Assembly (NCBI RefSeq): GCF_004340965.1
Contig: NZ_SLYA01000008.1
Coordinates: 34,288 to 98,287, forward strand
Reading direction: 5' to 3'
DNA from: Sphingomonas sp. PP-CE-1A-559
GTDB lineage: Bacteria > Pseudomonadota > Alphaproteobacteria > Sphingomonadales > Sphingomonadaceae
Length of the DNA stretch: 64,000 bases
Part shown: positions 37,532-46,840 of the stretch, piece after piece
Position numbering within the stretch: the first letter of the stretch is position 1
Layout of the letters: each line of letters starts with the position of its first letter
The notes under the pieces: generated by a model
Seen by the model: the letters and a program-made list of their open reading frames with translations, nothing else
Databases searched by the model: none
What the model was told of the DNA's origin: nothing
Made by a program: the position numbers and the translations under genes

Positions 37532-38842
37532 CTAAACTCGATTGCGTTTGGCGACGCCCGCAAGCACGTTCGCACTGGGCTTGGGCGCGCGACGGAACGT
37601 CGCTCGGTCGACGGTACACAGTCCGAACTTAGCCTTTTCGTCACCACCCCATTCGTAATTGTCTAGTAGCGACCAGTGAATGTAGCCCTTGACTGGAATG
37701 CCGTCGTCGATGGCCGCCTTGAGATGTCCAAGCGCTGTCGGAATTAGTTCGGCACGAAGACGATCGTCGTTCGTCGCGACGCCGTGCTCGGTGACTAGGA
37801 TAGGCACCTTGGTCTGTGCATGAACATAGCGCACCGCATTCGCGAGCGACGCGGGATAAATCTCCGTTCCAGCGAAGTTCGTCGGCACGTCAGCCGGCGT
37901 TGGCAGCCGTCCCTTGCTGTCCCAGACCGCGCGTTCGTAATTCTGCACACCGACGTAATCGTCCTTCCGGGCGACGCGCAGCCATGCCCCATAGTAGGTC
38001 TCGCGACGGGCATCCCGAACGCTGTCTGCACCTACCGCCTGATCATCGACGATCGCAAGCGTGACGCCGACCGGCAGGTTCGCACGCACCGCTTTGATCG
38101 CCGCTTTTCCCAACCGATGCGCAGCCAGCATGTTGCGCGTGATGGCGGCGGCGTCCTCCGGAAGCACGGTGTTGCCAACCGTGAAGCGGGTGCTGCCGCT
38201 GGCCTTGGCGCAAGCCGCCAGCGTGGCGCGCAGCGCGGTGAAGAACGGAGGCGGCAGCACCGACTGGAGCAAGTTGGCGTTGTTTGGTTCGTTAAAAGTA
38301 GCAACGTGATCGATGCCCGCACCCAGATGACGGATGACGTGATCGCAGTAGCGGGCGAACAGTTCAGGCGATCCGTCATGGGTCCATCCGCCGCGAGCTG
38401 CAAACCATCGCGGTGTGGTGAAATGGCACAGCGTCACGATCGGACGAATGCCCCTTTTTCGGCATGTCTCGATGATCGCTTTGTAGTGATCGAGCATTGC
38501 GATTGAGAAAAGTCCGGCCTCTGGCTCGATCCGCGACCATTCGATCGAGAACCGATAGCAATTAAGGTTCAGTCCTGCGACCAGATCGAGATCGGTTCGC
38601 CACAGCTCGAAACTGTTGCACGCGTCGCCGGAAGGCGACAGCGGCAGAGCGGGCGTCACGGTTTCCAGGAGCCATTGATCGGCGTTGACGTTGTTTCCTT
38701 CGACCTGATGGCCCGCCGTCGCGCTGCCCCACAGAAAACCGTTCGGGAAAGTTCGCGATGTGGCTAGCCCCCCTGCCCCGGCCGCTTTGGGCATCGTTAG
38801 CGTTGCTAGGGATCCGGCGAGAATCTGACGTCTATCGATCAC
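37532..38842 (-). CDS. GH1 beta-glucosidase/beta-glycosidase
   Basis: 436 residues. A Tat-like or Sec-like N-terminus (RRQILAGSLATL) suggests export. GH1 landmarks: FLWGSATAGHQVEGN, acid/base Glu185 in TFNEPNN and nucleophile Glu352 in VTEHG, where most family members have TENG. HWSLLDNYEWGG closes the glycone site. GH1 enzymes remove beta-linked glucose or related sugars, including from flavonoid O-glycosides. It is 25 bp downstream of the GH43 gene in the same operon. Confidence 0.92.
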   Translation of the reverse strand: MIDRRQILAGSLATLTMPKAAGAGGLATSRTFPNGFLWGSATAGHQVEGNNVNADQWLLETVTPALPLSPSGDACNSFELWRTDLDLVAGLNLNCYRFSIEWSRIEPEAGLFSIAMLDHYKAIIETCRKRGIRPIVTLCHFTTPRWFAARGGWTHDGSPELFARYCDHVIRHLGAGIDHVATFNEPNNANLLQSVLPPPFFTALRATLAACAKASGSTRFTVGNTVLPEDAAAITRNMLAAHRLGKAAIKAVRANLPVGVTLAIVDDQAVGADSVRDARRETYYGAWLRVARKDDYVGVQNYERAVWDSKGRLPTPADVPTNFAGTEIYPASLANAVRYVHAQTKVPILVTEHGVATNDDRLRAELIPTALGHLKAAIDDGIPVKGYIHWSLLDNYEWGGDEKAKFGLCTVDRATFRRAPKPSANVLAGVAKRNRV

Positions 38843-38867
38843 TATAGGGCCTCTTCAATAACGCGCA

Positions 38868-40460
38868 TCAGGCAAGCGCCCGATAGCGAAACCTGCGGTA
38901 GCGTACCGCACCGTTGCCACTGGCGAAGAGTGCCGGCCGCAGGGATACGAGTTCGTCGACGGTGTTGGCGTTGTAGCCCGACGTCTCGCTCCGGACGCCG
39001 TGCCGTGTCCATTTTAGGCCATCGGCACTGTAGAAGAAGGTGGCGATGTGGCGATCGTTGACGATCCGCAGATGCAGCTTTCGAACCGCTGGCGCGGGCT
39101 CCTGCCAATAGGTCGCTTTACCGCCGCGATAGCTCACCATCCGCTTGCCATCGATGCCCATCCCGAGGAACAGTCCGTTGTTGAAGAATAATAGAAGGCC
39201 GCCTTGGGCTCCGTCCTCGACTTCGCACTCGACGGTCACCTCATAGGCTTGGTCACCCACAACCTGGGTAAGAGGGGCACTATCCTGCGGCCCCGTGCCC
39301 TTCGCCGCGATGCGTAGCGTACCGCCGGACACGGCTGCGCGACCAAGTTCGGTCGGCGGTTCGCCGTAGAACGACCAGCGCGTACCGAACGCCGGAGCGC
39401 CGAAATCGTCCGATTTGGCAAGACCGTGGATACCGGAAAGTCCGCGCGGAATCGGCAGAGGGCGCGACAGATCGCCCCCGGTGGCCCGGAACCATCCGTC
39501 CGCGGTCCAGACGATCGGTTCCAACAACGTCTGCCGGCCGAGCGTCCGAAAGCCGTTCTCGTACCCATGATAGACCATGTACCACGCCCCGCCCGGACCC
39601 TCGAAGCACGTCGCATGACCGCGCGACCACCATGCTTCTCCAGCGTCACGGGTCCGGACGATCGGGTTGTGCGGACAATTCTCCCAAGGTCCGTTGATCG
39701 TCTTTGACCGGGCCGCGATCACCATATGGCCGGTTGCCGGACCGCCCGTGCCGCCCAATGCCGAGACGAGGTAGAAATATTCGCCGCGACGGAACAGCTT
39801 CGGTCCTTCAAGCGCATACGCTTCGGTGATCCAGTCGTCTGGATAGTGCCAGCCGTCATACACCTTCTCAATCGGTCCAATGGCCGACAAGCCATCGGCG
39901 CTCAATCGCACGCGGTTGACGCCCGAAAGGAACAGGTAGCGTTGCCCGTCTTCGCCGACGACGTGACAAGGATCGATGAGACCACCAATCTTGAGATCGA
40001 CGGGTTCGCTCCATGGTCCTTTCATCGACGGAGCATGGATCGCGTAGATGTTGGCGAAGTCGCTAAGCTCCTTCGCCCATGGTGCTTTCATGAACGGTAT
40101 GTAGATGATGTACTGGTTGCCATGCTTGACGAGGTCGACCGCGAAAACGGTGCCGAGCGGACGCGCCAACGCAGGCCCGATCGGCGTCCAATTGACCAGG
40201 TCGCGTGAATGCCAGATCAGCAGTCCGGGAGACGCATCGAAAGATGAATGCGTCATGTAGTAGTCGTCGCCGTCGCGCAGGACGGTAGGATCCGGACGAT
40301 CGCCCGACAGGATCGGATTCAGGAATTTTCCGTCACCCAGATCGGCCTGACGTTGCCCCTCCAAACCACCTCGCGCCGAAAAGTTCGGCATCTTTTTCGT
40401 AGGTGCGAGACTTGCCGCTCCTGCCAAACTTATTCCCAGTATTTCACGGCGGGTCGTCAT
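38868..40460 (-). CDS. GH43-family glycosidase with C-terminal beta-sandwich
   Basis: 530 residues from ATG 40460; a GTG two codons upstream is possible. Twin-arginine-like N-terminus (TTRREILGISLAGAA). Five-bladed propeller (about 45-320) with the general base Asp in GDRPDPTVLRDGDDYYM, the pKa-modulating Asp in GLIDPCHVV, and acid Glu in YALEGPKLF. The C-terminal 200 residues form a GH43 C2/DUF1349-like sandwich. Likely a beta-xylosidase or alpha-L-arabinofuranosidase acting on plant sugars. Confidence 0.9.
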   Translation of the reverse strand: MTTRREILGISLAGAASLAPTKKMPNFSARGGLEGQRQADLGDGKFLNPILSGDRPDPTVLRDGDDYYMTHSSFDASPGLLIWHSRDLVNWTPIGPALARPLGTVFAVDLVKHGNQYIIYIPFMKAPWAKELSDFANIYAIHAPSMKGPWSEPVDLKIGGLIDPCHVVGEDGQRYLFLSGVNRVRLSADGLSAIGPIEKVYDGWHYPDDWITEAYALEGPKLFRRGEYFYLVSALGGTGGPATGHMVIAARSKTINGPWENCPHNPIVRTRDAGEAWWSRGHATCFEGPGGAWYMVYHGYENGFRTLGRQTLLEPIVWTADGWFRATGGDLSRPLPIPRGLSGIHGLAKSDDFGAPAFGTRWSFYGEPPTELGRAAVSGGTLRIAAKGTGPQDSAPLTQVVGDQAYEVTVECEVEDGAQGGLLLFFNNGLFLGMGIDGKRMVSYRGGKATYWQEPAPAVRKLHLRIVNDRHIATFFYSADGLKWTRHGVRSETSGYNANTVDELVSLRPALFASGNGAVRYRRFRYRALA

Positions 40461-40568
40461 GAGCACTCTAGCCTATTCTAGCGTTCGAGGTTCGCCGCGT
40501 AGCGAATGCCGGCGAGATCGCACGATGTGCCCCCTGAGTTGCCGCATCGGACGCCGAGACACGCCGGA

Positions 40569-42587
40569 TCATCGCGAGCCTTCGAACTTGTAGTGAAGCG
40601 GATACAGGGGAGCCTTGGAGTCTGCCGGGACGCCGGAATCCTGTGCCTCGACGGCTGTCATGCTCGACGGGAGTTCGAACGGCAGCCGCCCTTCGGGCTG
40701 AACGCGGCCACTCATGACGTCGAGCAGTGCGGCGTCGGATGTTCCGAAACTGGCCATGAGCGTGACGCCGGCATCCCGTAGAGGGGTGAGGATCGCAGGC
40801 CGGTCGAGATAGACGTCGACGATAGTCGGCTTCTTCGCGACGGCATTCCGGACTGCAGCGAGTTCGGGAGAGTCCTTCGGAAACGCCAAGCTGCCCTCAC
40901 GCTGCATGCTGCCGAAGAAATAACCCGGATGCAGCATCTGGTACGGCGCCTGGAGGCGGAAGACAGCCACGTCGGCGTCCTCGATGCGTTCTACGACGAC
41001 GAAACCCGCAGTCTGTGCAGCGTGTGCTGCCAGTCCGTGAACGAAGAGACGTGTCCGGCCCGGCACCAGTCGCACGCCGTTCGGATCCTGCAACATGACG
41101 ATCGACCGCGCCTGCGCCGATCTGCCGGTCGCCACGTCCGCGTCCGCCCCGACGGTCCGTTGTGCCGCCTCGACGTCGACGAACGGATGGTCGAACAATC
41201 CGAGTTCGAAACGCTGCACGAGAATGCGGGTAACGGCTTGATCAATACGGTCGATCTTGACGAGGCCGCGCTTCACCGCCTCGACTATCGGTGTTGGGTC
41301 GGGTTCGCCTCCGATCTGATCCACGCCGGCTAGAATGGTCTTGGCGAAGCGTTCCGGCCGGGAAAGGGTCTCGACGCCCCATGCCGCGGAGATGCTTTCG
41401 ATGCCAGGGCGCTGACCGGCGGGATAGCCGTTCCTGCAGAACGCGTTGCAGTCCGCCGTAATGGCCCAATCCGAAAGTACGACGCCATTGAAGCCGAACG
41501 TTCCCCGCAGCAGACCGTTTACCAATGCGCCGTTGTATCCCCCACCGACCTGTTCCGGCGGTCGGTTCTGAAGGCGCAGATCGGAGAAGATCGAATAGGC
41601 GGGCATGACCGCCGAGACATGAGCTCTAAACGCAGCCTCAAAGGGGCGGAGATGAAGCGGCAACTGCGCTGCTTTCAGTGACGAATAGCGACCGTATCTA
41701 TTGTGCGAATCCAGTCCGTTCGCGGCTGCGCCGTACCCGACCCAATGCTTCACGACGCTGGCCACGCCTGTCGGCGACACGCCGGACGCTCCACCCTGAA
41801 CGCCTTCGATATAGGCCGACACCATTGCGGAGACCGTTGCAGGATCTTCACCGAACGTACCGTTGATGCGCGGCCAGCGCGGTTCAGTAGCCAGATCGGC
41901 CTGTGGGGACAGTGCGACCGAGAAGCCCACCGCTCGGTAGTCGTGTCTGACGATGTCACCATAGCGACGCACGAGCGAGGGGTCGCCGATTGCTGCGAGA
42001 CCGGTGAAGTCCGGCCACTGGCTGAACCCGCCGGTGTCGACACTCGCACCAAAGGTCTTCTGGAACCCGTGACGAGGATCGGTGACAATGAGTGCGGGAA
42101 TGCCCAGTCGAGTGCGCTTCGTCTCCTGTTGCAGGGTATTGGCTGACCGCGCGAGATTGCGAACGCTCATCGCCGTCATGGCACTGAACGCCGAGACGTG
42201 TTTCGTTTCGACGAGGTCTCGCACGACGGTCATGTCGTAGCCCGTCGCGGTCTGTCCGAACGGTGCGTTGGCGGTGAGCACCGGGATCACCATGATCCCG
42301 GCTTTTTCGGCAAGGGTCATGCGCTTCAAGAGATCAATTGCACGAACACGTGCCGGCAAACGGGCGTCCTCGTAGGGATCAAGTTTCCCGTTGTGGTTGA
42401 GGTCGCGGTAAGCCCGAACCTTACGATGCAGGACCGGAGCGGAGCGATCATTCTGATCCTGCTGGCCAGAACCGGTCTCTGCAGCCGAATTCGCGCCGGC
42501 GCATGCGGTCCACGGGATCACCAAGGAGAGACAAATGCCGGTCAGTCGATACCGACGCGATCTGAACGCCAATTGCCTGCTCCTCAT
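40569..42587 (-). CDS. GH3-family beta-glycosidase
   Basis: 672 residues. N-terminal signal (about 14-31), then a short Ca-binding-like loop DLNHNGKLDPYEDAR at 62-76, which often precedes GH3 domains. (beta/alpha)8 domain with VVKHWVGYG (Lys280-His281) and nucleophile Asp373 in VVLSDWAI. An alpha/beta sandwich domain follows (about 450-640). Such enzymes remove beta-glucose or beta-xylose from oligosaccharides and glycosides. It is 32 bp after the receptor gene. Confidence 0.9.
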   Translation of the reverse strand: MRSRQLAFRSRRYRLTGICLSLVIPWTACAGANSAAETGSGQQDQNDRSAPVLHRKVRAYRDLNHNGKLDPYEDARLPARVRAIDLLKRMTLAEKAGIMVIPVLTANAPFGQTATGYDMTVVRDLVETKHVSAFSAMTAMSVRNLARSANTLQQETKRTRLGIPALIVTDPRHGFQKTFGASVDTGGFSQWPDFTGLAAIGDPSLVRRYGDIVRHDYRAVGFSVALSPQADLATEPRWPRINGTFGEDPATVSAMVSAYIEGVQGGASGVSPTGVASVVKHWVGYGAAANGLDSHNRYGRYSSLKAAQLPLHLRPFEAAFRAHVSAVMPAYSIFSDLRLQNRPPEQVGGGYNGALVNGLLRGTFGFNGVVLSDWAITADCNAFCRNGYPAGQRPGIESISAAWGVETLSRPERFAKTILAGVDQIGGEPDPTPIVEAVKRGLVKIDRIDQAVTRILVQRFELGLFDHPFVDVEAAQRTVGADADVATGRSAQARSIVMLQDPNGVRLVPGRTRLFVHGLAAHAAQTAGFVVVERIEDADVAVFRLQAPYQMLHPGYFFGSMQREGSLAFPKDSPELAAVRNAVAKKPTIVDVYLDRPAILTPLRDAGVTLMASFGTSDAALLDVMSGRVQPEGRLPFELPSSMTAVEAQDSGVPADSKAPLYPLHYKFEGSR

Positions 42588-42619
42588 GCGTATGCTTTCG
42601 ATCTCAATTATCTGTGGGG

Positions 42620-45013
42620 TCAGAAATTAAAGCCGAACCGCATTCCGATCGAACGGACGGAATCGATCCCGATGCGTTGCGTATAGCTCAGCACGCCGGC
42701 GTTACTGTCTCCAGGCTCGATGCCGGTGGTCAGCGCATATACCTTGTTCGTGCAGTTTTTGCAGAACACGGCAGCCGAGAACCGGTCCGAACGAAAGCCG
42801 ATGCTGGCGTTCAGGATGTCGATGGCGTCGATCGCCGATCCAGGCGCGGCACTCACCAGCGACTGGACGCGGCTACGATGATAGTAGCTGCCGTCCAGCA
42901 CCAACGAGGTATCGGCGACAAGCGGGATTTCGTAGGACGCGCCGAGCGTTGAGGTGAACTTCGGAGCGAATGTCAGCGTATTGCCGGATGCGTCGAACGT
43001 GCCGTTCGCAATGCAGCTGGGGAGGGCCTGCCCAGTGTAGCACTGTGCAGACGTGAACGTGTCGTACGTCGCATCGACATAGGCGACGTTGCCGTTGATC
43101 GACAGGTGACGGAGCGGCCGAAGGATGGCGTTCGCCTCGAAGCCCTTGCTCGTCGCCTTGGCGGCATTGCCGATCACGAACGCGCGGAGGTCCGTGTCGA
43201 ACGTCTGCGCTTGGAGATTGCTGAACTTGGTATGGAAGATCGACGCGTTGAACGTGAGGAGGCGGTCGAAGAAAGTCGTCTTGAAGCCCAATTCCGCAGT
43301 GTCGGCTCGCTCAGGCAAAACACGCAGCACCGCATCTGCTGTGGCGCCTGTGTCGTTCATTCCCGGGCCCTTCCAGCCGCGACCATAGGTTCCGTAGAAC
43401 ATGATGTCGCGGTTCACGCTGTACTGGATCCCGCCGCGATAGCTGAGCGTGGTGGCGCTGTAGTCCTGGTCGTATGCCGAGTTGGGAACTCCGAGAACGA
43501 CGAAGTACGCATCCCTGTTCTGCAAGAGGTTTATCCCGACCTTATCCCGCGTGACGCGGGCGCCAGCGATCAGCTTGAGCCGGTCGACCACCTTCCAAGT
43601 GAACTGACCGAATGCCGCGTAGCTCGTGTTGTCCAGCTTGTAGTCCTTGTCTTGACCAAGGAAGTAGCTGTTGCTGACAGGGCATCCCGGGGGCGACGGT
43701 CGCGAAACGACTGCACCCACGCAGAACGGGAACGATGGCAGCAGGAACGACGGGAAGAGGTTGTTGCCGGCGATCTGACTCTGCTGATCCAGGGTCGATC
43801 TGAAGTAGTATATTCCGACCTGACCCGTCAGGCGATCGCCCGCTGGCAGCGAAAGCCGCAGCTCGTTGCTGTACTGGTCGTACTTGGCAACCTGCGCATT
43901 GACGTTCGCGCCATTGGCAGGGACCACGTCTCCGTCGACTTGCTGGTCGAGCGAATACGTTTTCCAACCGAAGATGTTGCTGAGCCCCCAGCCATTGTCG
44001 AAGGTGTACGACATGCTGGCCTGCGCGCCTCCCGTCGTCAGATCACGAAAGATCGGCGCGTCCGTCGCCTGCACCAGATTCGTTGGCCCAACACTGACGC
44101 CAGCGGCATTCAGAAACGGCGTGTTCACGCTGTTCGCGCCCAAAGAACGATAGGAGCCGTCGAAAACCGTACCGGCACCATGTTGTTCGAAGTACTCACC
44201 CAAGAGATAGATCGACAGGTTGCTGTTCGGCTCAAACAAGTATTTTGCACGACCCCCGAACTGTTTGTAGTTCGGATCATAGCGACCGTAGGCGTTCTGA
44301 CGGACGTTCAGAACCAGCGCGTCGTCGAAGCGATAAATTCCGTTCAGACGCAGCGCCGAGTTCTCGCCGATAGGGATGTTCAGCGTGGTGCGAGCTAGTG
44401 CACCGTTCCCATCGGATCCCGGCCGGTCGCGAGCCACGGCTTCCATGTCAAACGCTGCGGTGTAACTTCCAAGCACGGGACGGGCGCTCGTTATGTTGAC
44501 GAGCCCGGCCGATGCGTTCTTACCGAACAGCAAGCCCTGCGGACCGTTGAGCACCTCGATCTGGGCGATGTCCAAGAACGGATTGCCGTTGAGCACTCGG
44601 TTGCCCAGTACAACGTCATCAACCGCAGTGCCGACGCTCGACTCGATGGTGTTCGCGAACGTCTGCGTGCCGATGCCGCGGACTGCGTAGTTGTTGTCCT
44701 GCTGGACCTGCAGACTCGGCGCGATGATGGACAGCTGGCGAAGATCGTTCACGCCGGCGGCGCGCAGATCGTTGGCCGACACCGCCTGTACGCTGACCGG
44801 AACGTCCTGAAGACGTTCGGAGCGCCGCTGCGCCGTGACGACGATATCGCCTTCCGGAACACTGTCCGCGCCCTGGGGCGCTGGTTGCTCAGCAGCGGAC
44901 GCCGTCGTGTCAACCGCGGGCTGGCCGCCCGGATTGGCGACCTGCGCGAAGGCGGGGGCGGCAGCGACAAGAGTGAGGGCCGTCATCGTCGACAGCAGGG
45001 CCTTGTGGTTCAT
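42620..45013 (-). CDS. TonB-dependent outer-membrane receptor
   Basis: 797 residues. Signal peptide ending AAPAFAQ. The TonB box/plug start is DIVVTAQRRSERLQDVPVSV, with plug motifs LRQLSIIAPSLQVQQDNNYAVRGIGTQTF and a 22-strand barrel ending in Phe. Several long extracellular loops contain cysteines. In sphingomonads such receptors import sugars and aromatic compounds; here it sits between ring-cleavage and glycosidase genes, so an aromatic glycoside or oligoglycoside is the likely cargo. Confidence 0.93.
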   Translation of the reverse strand: MNHKALLSTMTALTLVAAAPAFAQVANPGGQPAVDTTASAAEQPAPQGADSVPEGDIVVTAQRRSERLQDVPVSVQAVSANDLRAAGVNDLRQLSIIAPSLQVQQDNNYAVRGIGTQTFANTIESSVGTAVDDVVLGNRVLNGNPFLDIAQIEVLNGPQGLLFGKNASAGLVNITSARPVLGSYTAAFDMEAVARDRPGSDGNGALARTTLNIPIGENSALRLNGIYRFDDALVLNVRQNAYGRYDPNYKQFGGRAKYLFEPNSNLSIYLLGEYFEQHGAGTVFDGSYRSLGANSVNTPFLNAAGVSVGPTNLVQATDAPIFRDLTTGGAQASMSYTFDNGWGLSNIFGWKTYSLDQQVDGDVVPANGANVNAQVAKYDQYSNELRLSLPAGDRLTGQVGIYYFRSTLDQQSQIAGNNLFPSFLLPSFPFCVGAVVSRPSPPGCPVSNSYFLGQDKDYKLDNTSYAAFGQFTWKVVDRLKLIAGARVTRDKVGINLLQNRDAYFVVLGVPNSAYDQDYSATTLSYRGGIQYSVNRDIMFYGTYGRGWKGPGMNDTGATADAVLRVLPERADTAELGFKTTFFDRLLTFNASIFHTKFSNLQAQTFDTDLRAFVIGNAAKATSKGFEANAILRPLRHLSINGNVAYVDATYDTFTSAQCYTGQALPSCIANGTFDASGNTLTFAPKFTSTLGASYEIPLVADTSLVLDGSYYHRSRVQSLVSAAPGSAIDAIDILNASIGFRSDRFSAAVFCKNCTNKVYALTTGIEPGDSNAGVLSYTQRIGIDSVRSIGMRFGFNF

Positions 45014-45068
45014 GATATCCTCTCCGAAGTTTCTGTTATCGACACGATTGTTATCGTCGCCGGATTGG

Positions 45069-46058
45069 TCATTGATGGGTTGAGTGCGGCTCGTTCGCCC
45101 GTCTGACGTGCTGCCGGATGCGACCGAACAGGTCGTAAGCGGAACGGCCGTCGACCGACATCGTCACCTCGTCGTCGAACGACAGGAAATCGGTCTTTGG
45201 CACCCCATGTTCGATCATCTCGATCGCGCGACGCTCCGAGATGCACGTCGAACCGACGGTGGCGTGGTCGGGGTTCGATACCGTGCCGGATCCGATTATG
45301 GTGCCAGCGGGCAGAACCCGGCTTCGGGCGGCGTGCGCGATGAGGTCGTGGAAACCGACCGCCATGGCATCGCCCACGGGACTGCCGAACCAGCTGCCGT
45401 TGACCTCGACACGAAGTGGAAGGCAGACCCTTCCCTCACGCCAGAACTCTCCCAGCGCATCCGGAGTCACCGCAAACGGCGCCATGCTGCACGCTGGCTT
45501 CGCCTGCACCCAACCGAAGCCCGTCTTCATCTCGATGGGTGCAATCGCGCGCAACGACCAATCGTTGATGAGGACGATCAGCCGAACGTGCGCCAACGCA
45601 TCGGCTGCGGCGCATCCCATGGGAACGTCTCCCGTGATGATTCCGAATTCGCCCTCGAAATCAATCCCGTCGGCTTCCGACGGAAGGATCACGTCGTCGG
45701 TCGCGGAGAGGAACAGGTGTGACATGCCCTGATACATCAAGGGGCGATCGGTCTCGATCGGCGGCAGGGCGAACGCCTTCTGCATCAGTTCGCCGTGAGT
45801 GGGGAATGCCGATCCGTCGAGCCATTGCCATGCGCGCGGCAATGGTGCCATGGCCCGTTCCGGATCGAGCTCAAAGCCCTGGCCGGCATCGACGCGGGCC
45901 GTCAACGCTCGCAAGGCGGGCTCGACCCGGGTCCAATCGTCCAATGCCGCCTGCAGCGTGGGTGCGATCTCGACGGCTGACATGCCGCGCAGCCCGGTAG
46001 CAGAGACGACTGCGAGCGCGCCGTCGCGACTTCCGTTGACGAAGGTCGCGAGCCTCAT
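45069..46058 (-). CDS. Fumarylacetoacetate hydrolase (FAH)-family protein
   Basis: 329 residues, full FAH domain. The metal-binding motif FEGEFGIITGDVP is at about 135-147, with LINDWSLRAI, KPACSMAPFAVTPD and GSGTVSNPD later. Family members hydrolyse or decarboxylate acylpyruvates, often at the end of aromatic ring cleavage. Its ATG overlaps the stop of the cyclase-family gene. In the ring-cleavage operon it likely splits the acyl-pyruvate-type product. Confidence 0.9.
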   Translation of the reverse strand: MRLATFVNGSRDGALAVVSATGLRGMSAVEIAPTLQAALDDWTRVEPALRALTARVDAGQGFELDPERAMAPLPRAWQWLDGSAFPTHGELMQKAFALPPIETDRPLMYQGMSHLFLSATDDVILPSEADGIDFEGEFGIITGDVPMGCAAADALAHVRLIVLINDWSLRAIAPIEMKTGFGWVQAKPACSMAPFAVTPDALGEFWREGRVCLPLRVEVNGSWFGSPVGDAMAVGFHDLIAHAARSRVLPAGTIIGSGTVSNPDHATVGSTCISERRAIEMIEHGVPKTDFLSFDDEVTMSVDGRSAYDLFGRIRQHVRRANEPHSTHQ

Positions 46059-46840
46059 GCCGCTTCCTCGAAGATCGCGACGGCGCGCGTCCAGCCGGCG
46101 GATCCGCCCTTAACTTTGGCGGGAAAGCAGCTCACCATGAAACCGTTCGCTGGCAGCGCGTCGAGGTTGGTCAGCTTCTCCATGTGGCAGAAGCCGATCT
46201 CGCGCCCCGCTTTGTGACCTTCCCAGACAAGAGAATAGTCGCCGGTTTTGGCGACCCGCGCCGCGGTATGGCTGAAAGGTGCGTCCCAACTCCAGGCATC
46301 GGTGCCCGTCACCCGGATCCCACGGCTCGTCAAATACATGGTCGCGTCGTAGCCCATGCCGCAGCCACGGCTGAGAAAGTCCGGTCCTCCCAAAGCGGCA
46401 CCGGCCGCTGTGTTAACTAGTACGATCTCTAGCGGCGCCAGCGTATGGCCGATCCGCGCCAGTTCCTCCTCGACCTCGGCTGCGGTGACCACGTGACCGT
46501 CGGAAAGGTGTCGGAAATCGAGCTTAACACCCGGTTGCAGACACCAGTCCAGTGGGACCTCGTCGATTGTAAGCGCCGGCTTTCCGCCGTCCATCGTCGG
46601 ATGGTAATGCCACGGCGCATCGAGATGTGTGCCGTTATGCGTGCTGAGCGTGAGCATCTCGGATGCGGCGAAACCCTCGCCGCCGGCCATCGCCTCGGCG
46701 GTGATGCCTGGAAAGAACATCGCTGCTTCGGCGACCGTCTCGCGATGCGTCTGTCGAGTTATCGTCGGACGCATGAACGGCGGGTCAGTCACCACGTCGG
46801 GATCGATCGCGATCGAGAGGTCGAGGATGCGACGCGTCAT
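46055..46840 (-). CDS. Cyclase/kynurenine-formamidase-family hydrolase
   Basis: 261 residues. The metal-dependent hydrolase signature HNGTHLDAPWH is at 68-78 (family pattern HxGTHxDxPxH), with GYDATMYLTSRGIRVTGTDAWSWD and GFMVSCFPAKVKGGSAG. Related enzymes open cyclic amides, esters or lactones. Overlaps both neighbours by four bases. Its step in the pathway is not certain; opening of a lactone or ester formed during A-ring degradation fits. Confidence 0.88.
   Translation of the reverse strand: MTRRILDLSIAIDPDVVTDPPFMRPTITRQTHRETVAEAAMFFPGITAEAMAGGEGFAASEMLTLSTHNGTHLDAPWHYHPTMDGGKPALTIDEVPLDWCLQPGVKLDFRHLSDGHVVTAAEVEEELARIGHTLAPLEIVLVNTAAGAALGGPDFLSRGCGMGYDATMYLTSRGIRVTGTDAWSWDAPFSHTAARVAKTGDYSLVWEGHKAGREIGFCHMEKLTNLDALPANGFMVSCFPAKVKGGSAGWTRAVAIFEEAA

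Noticed and set aside
43106..44398. Long open frame antisense to the TonB receptor gene
   Set aside because: No domain or initiation region; explained as a high-GC shadow of the receptor on the other strand. Similar long antisense frames at 27364-28698 and 47545-49041 were dropped for the same reason.
45034..45056. Direct repeat TGTTATCG before the TonB receptor, with another copy near 63783
   Set aside because: An 8-mer is expected to occur a few times by chance in 64 kb on two strands; the GH2 copy overlaps the palindrome without matching spacing.
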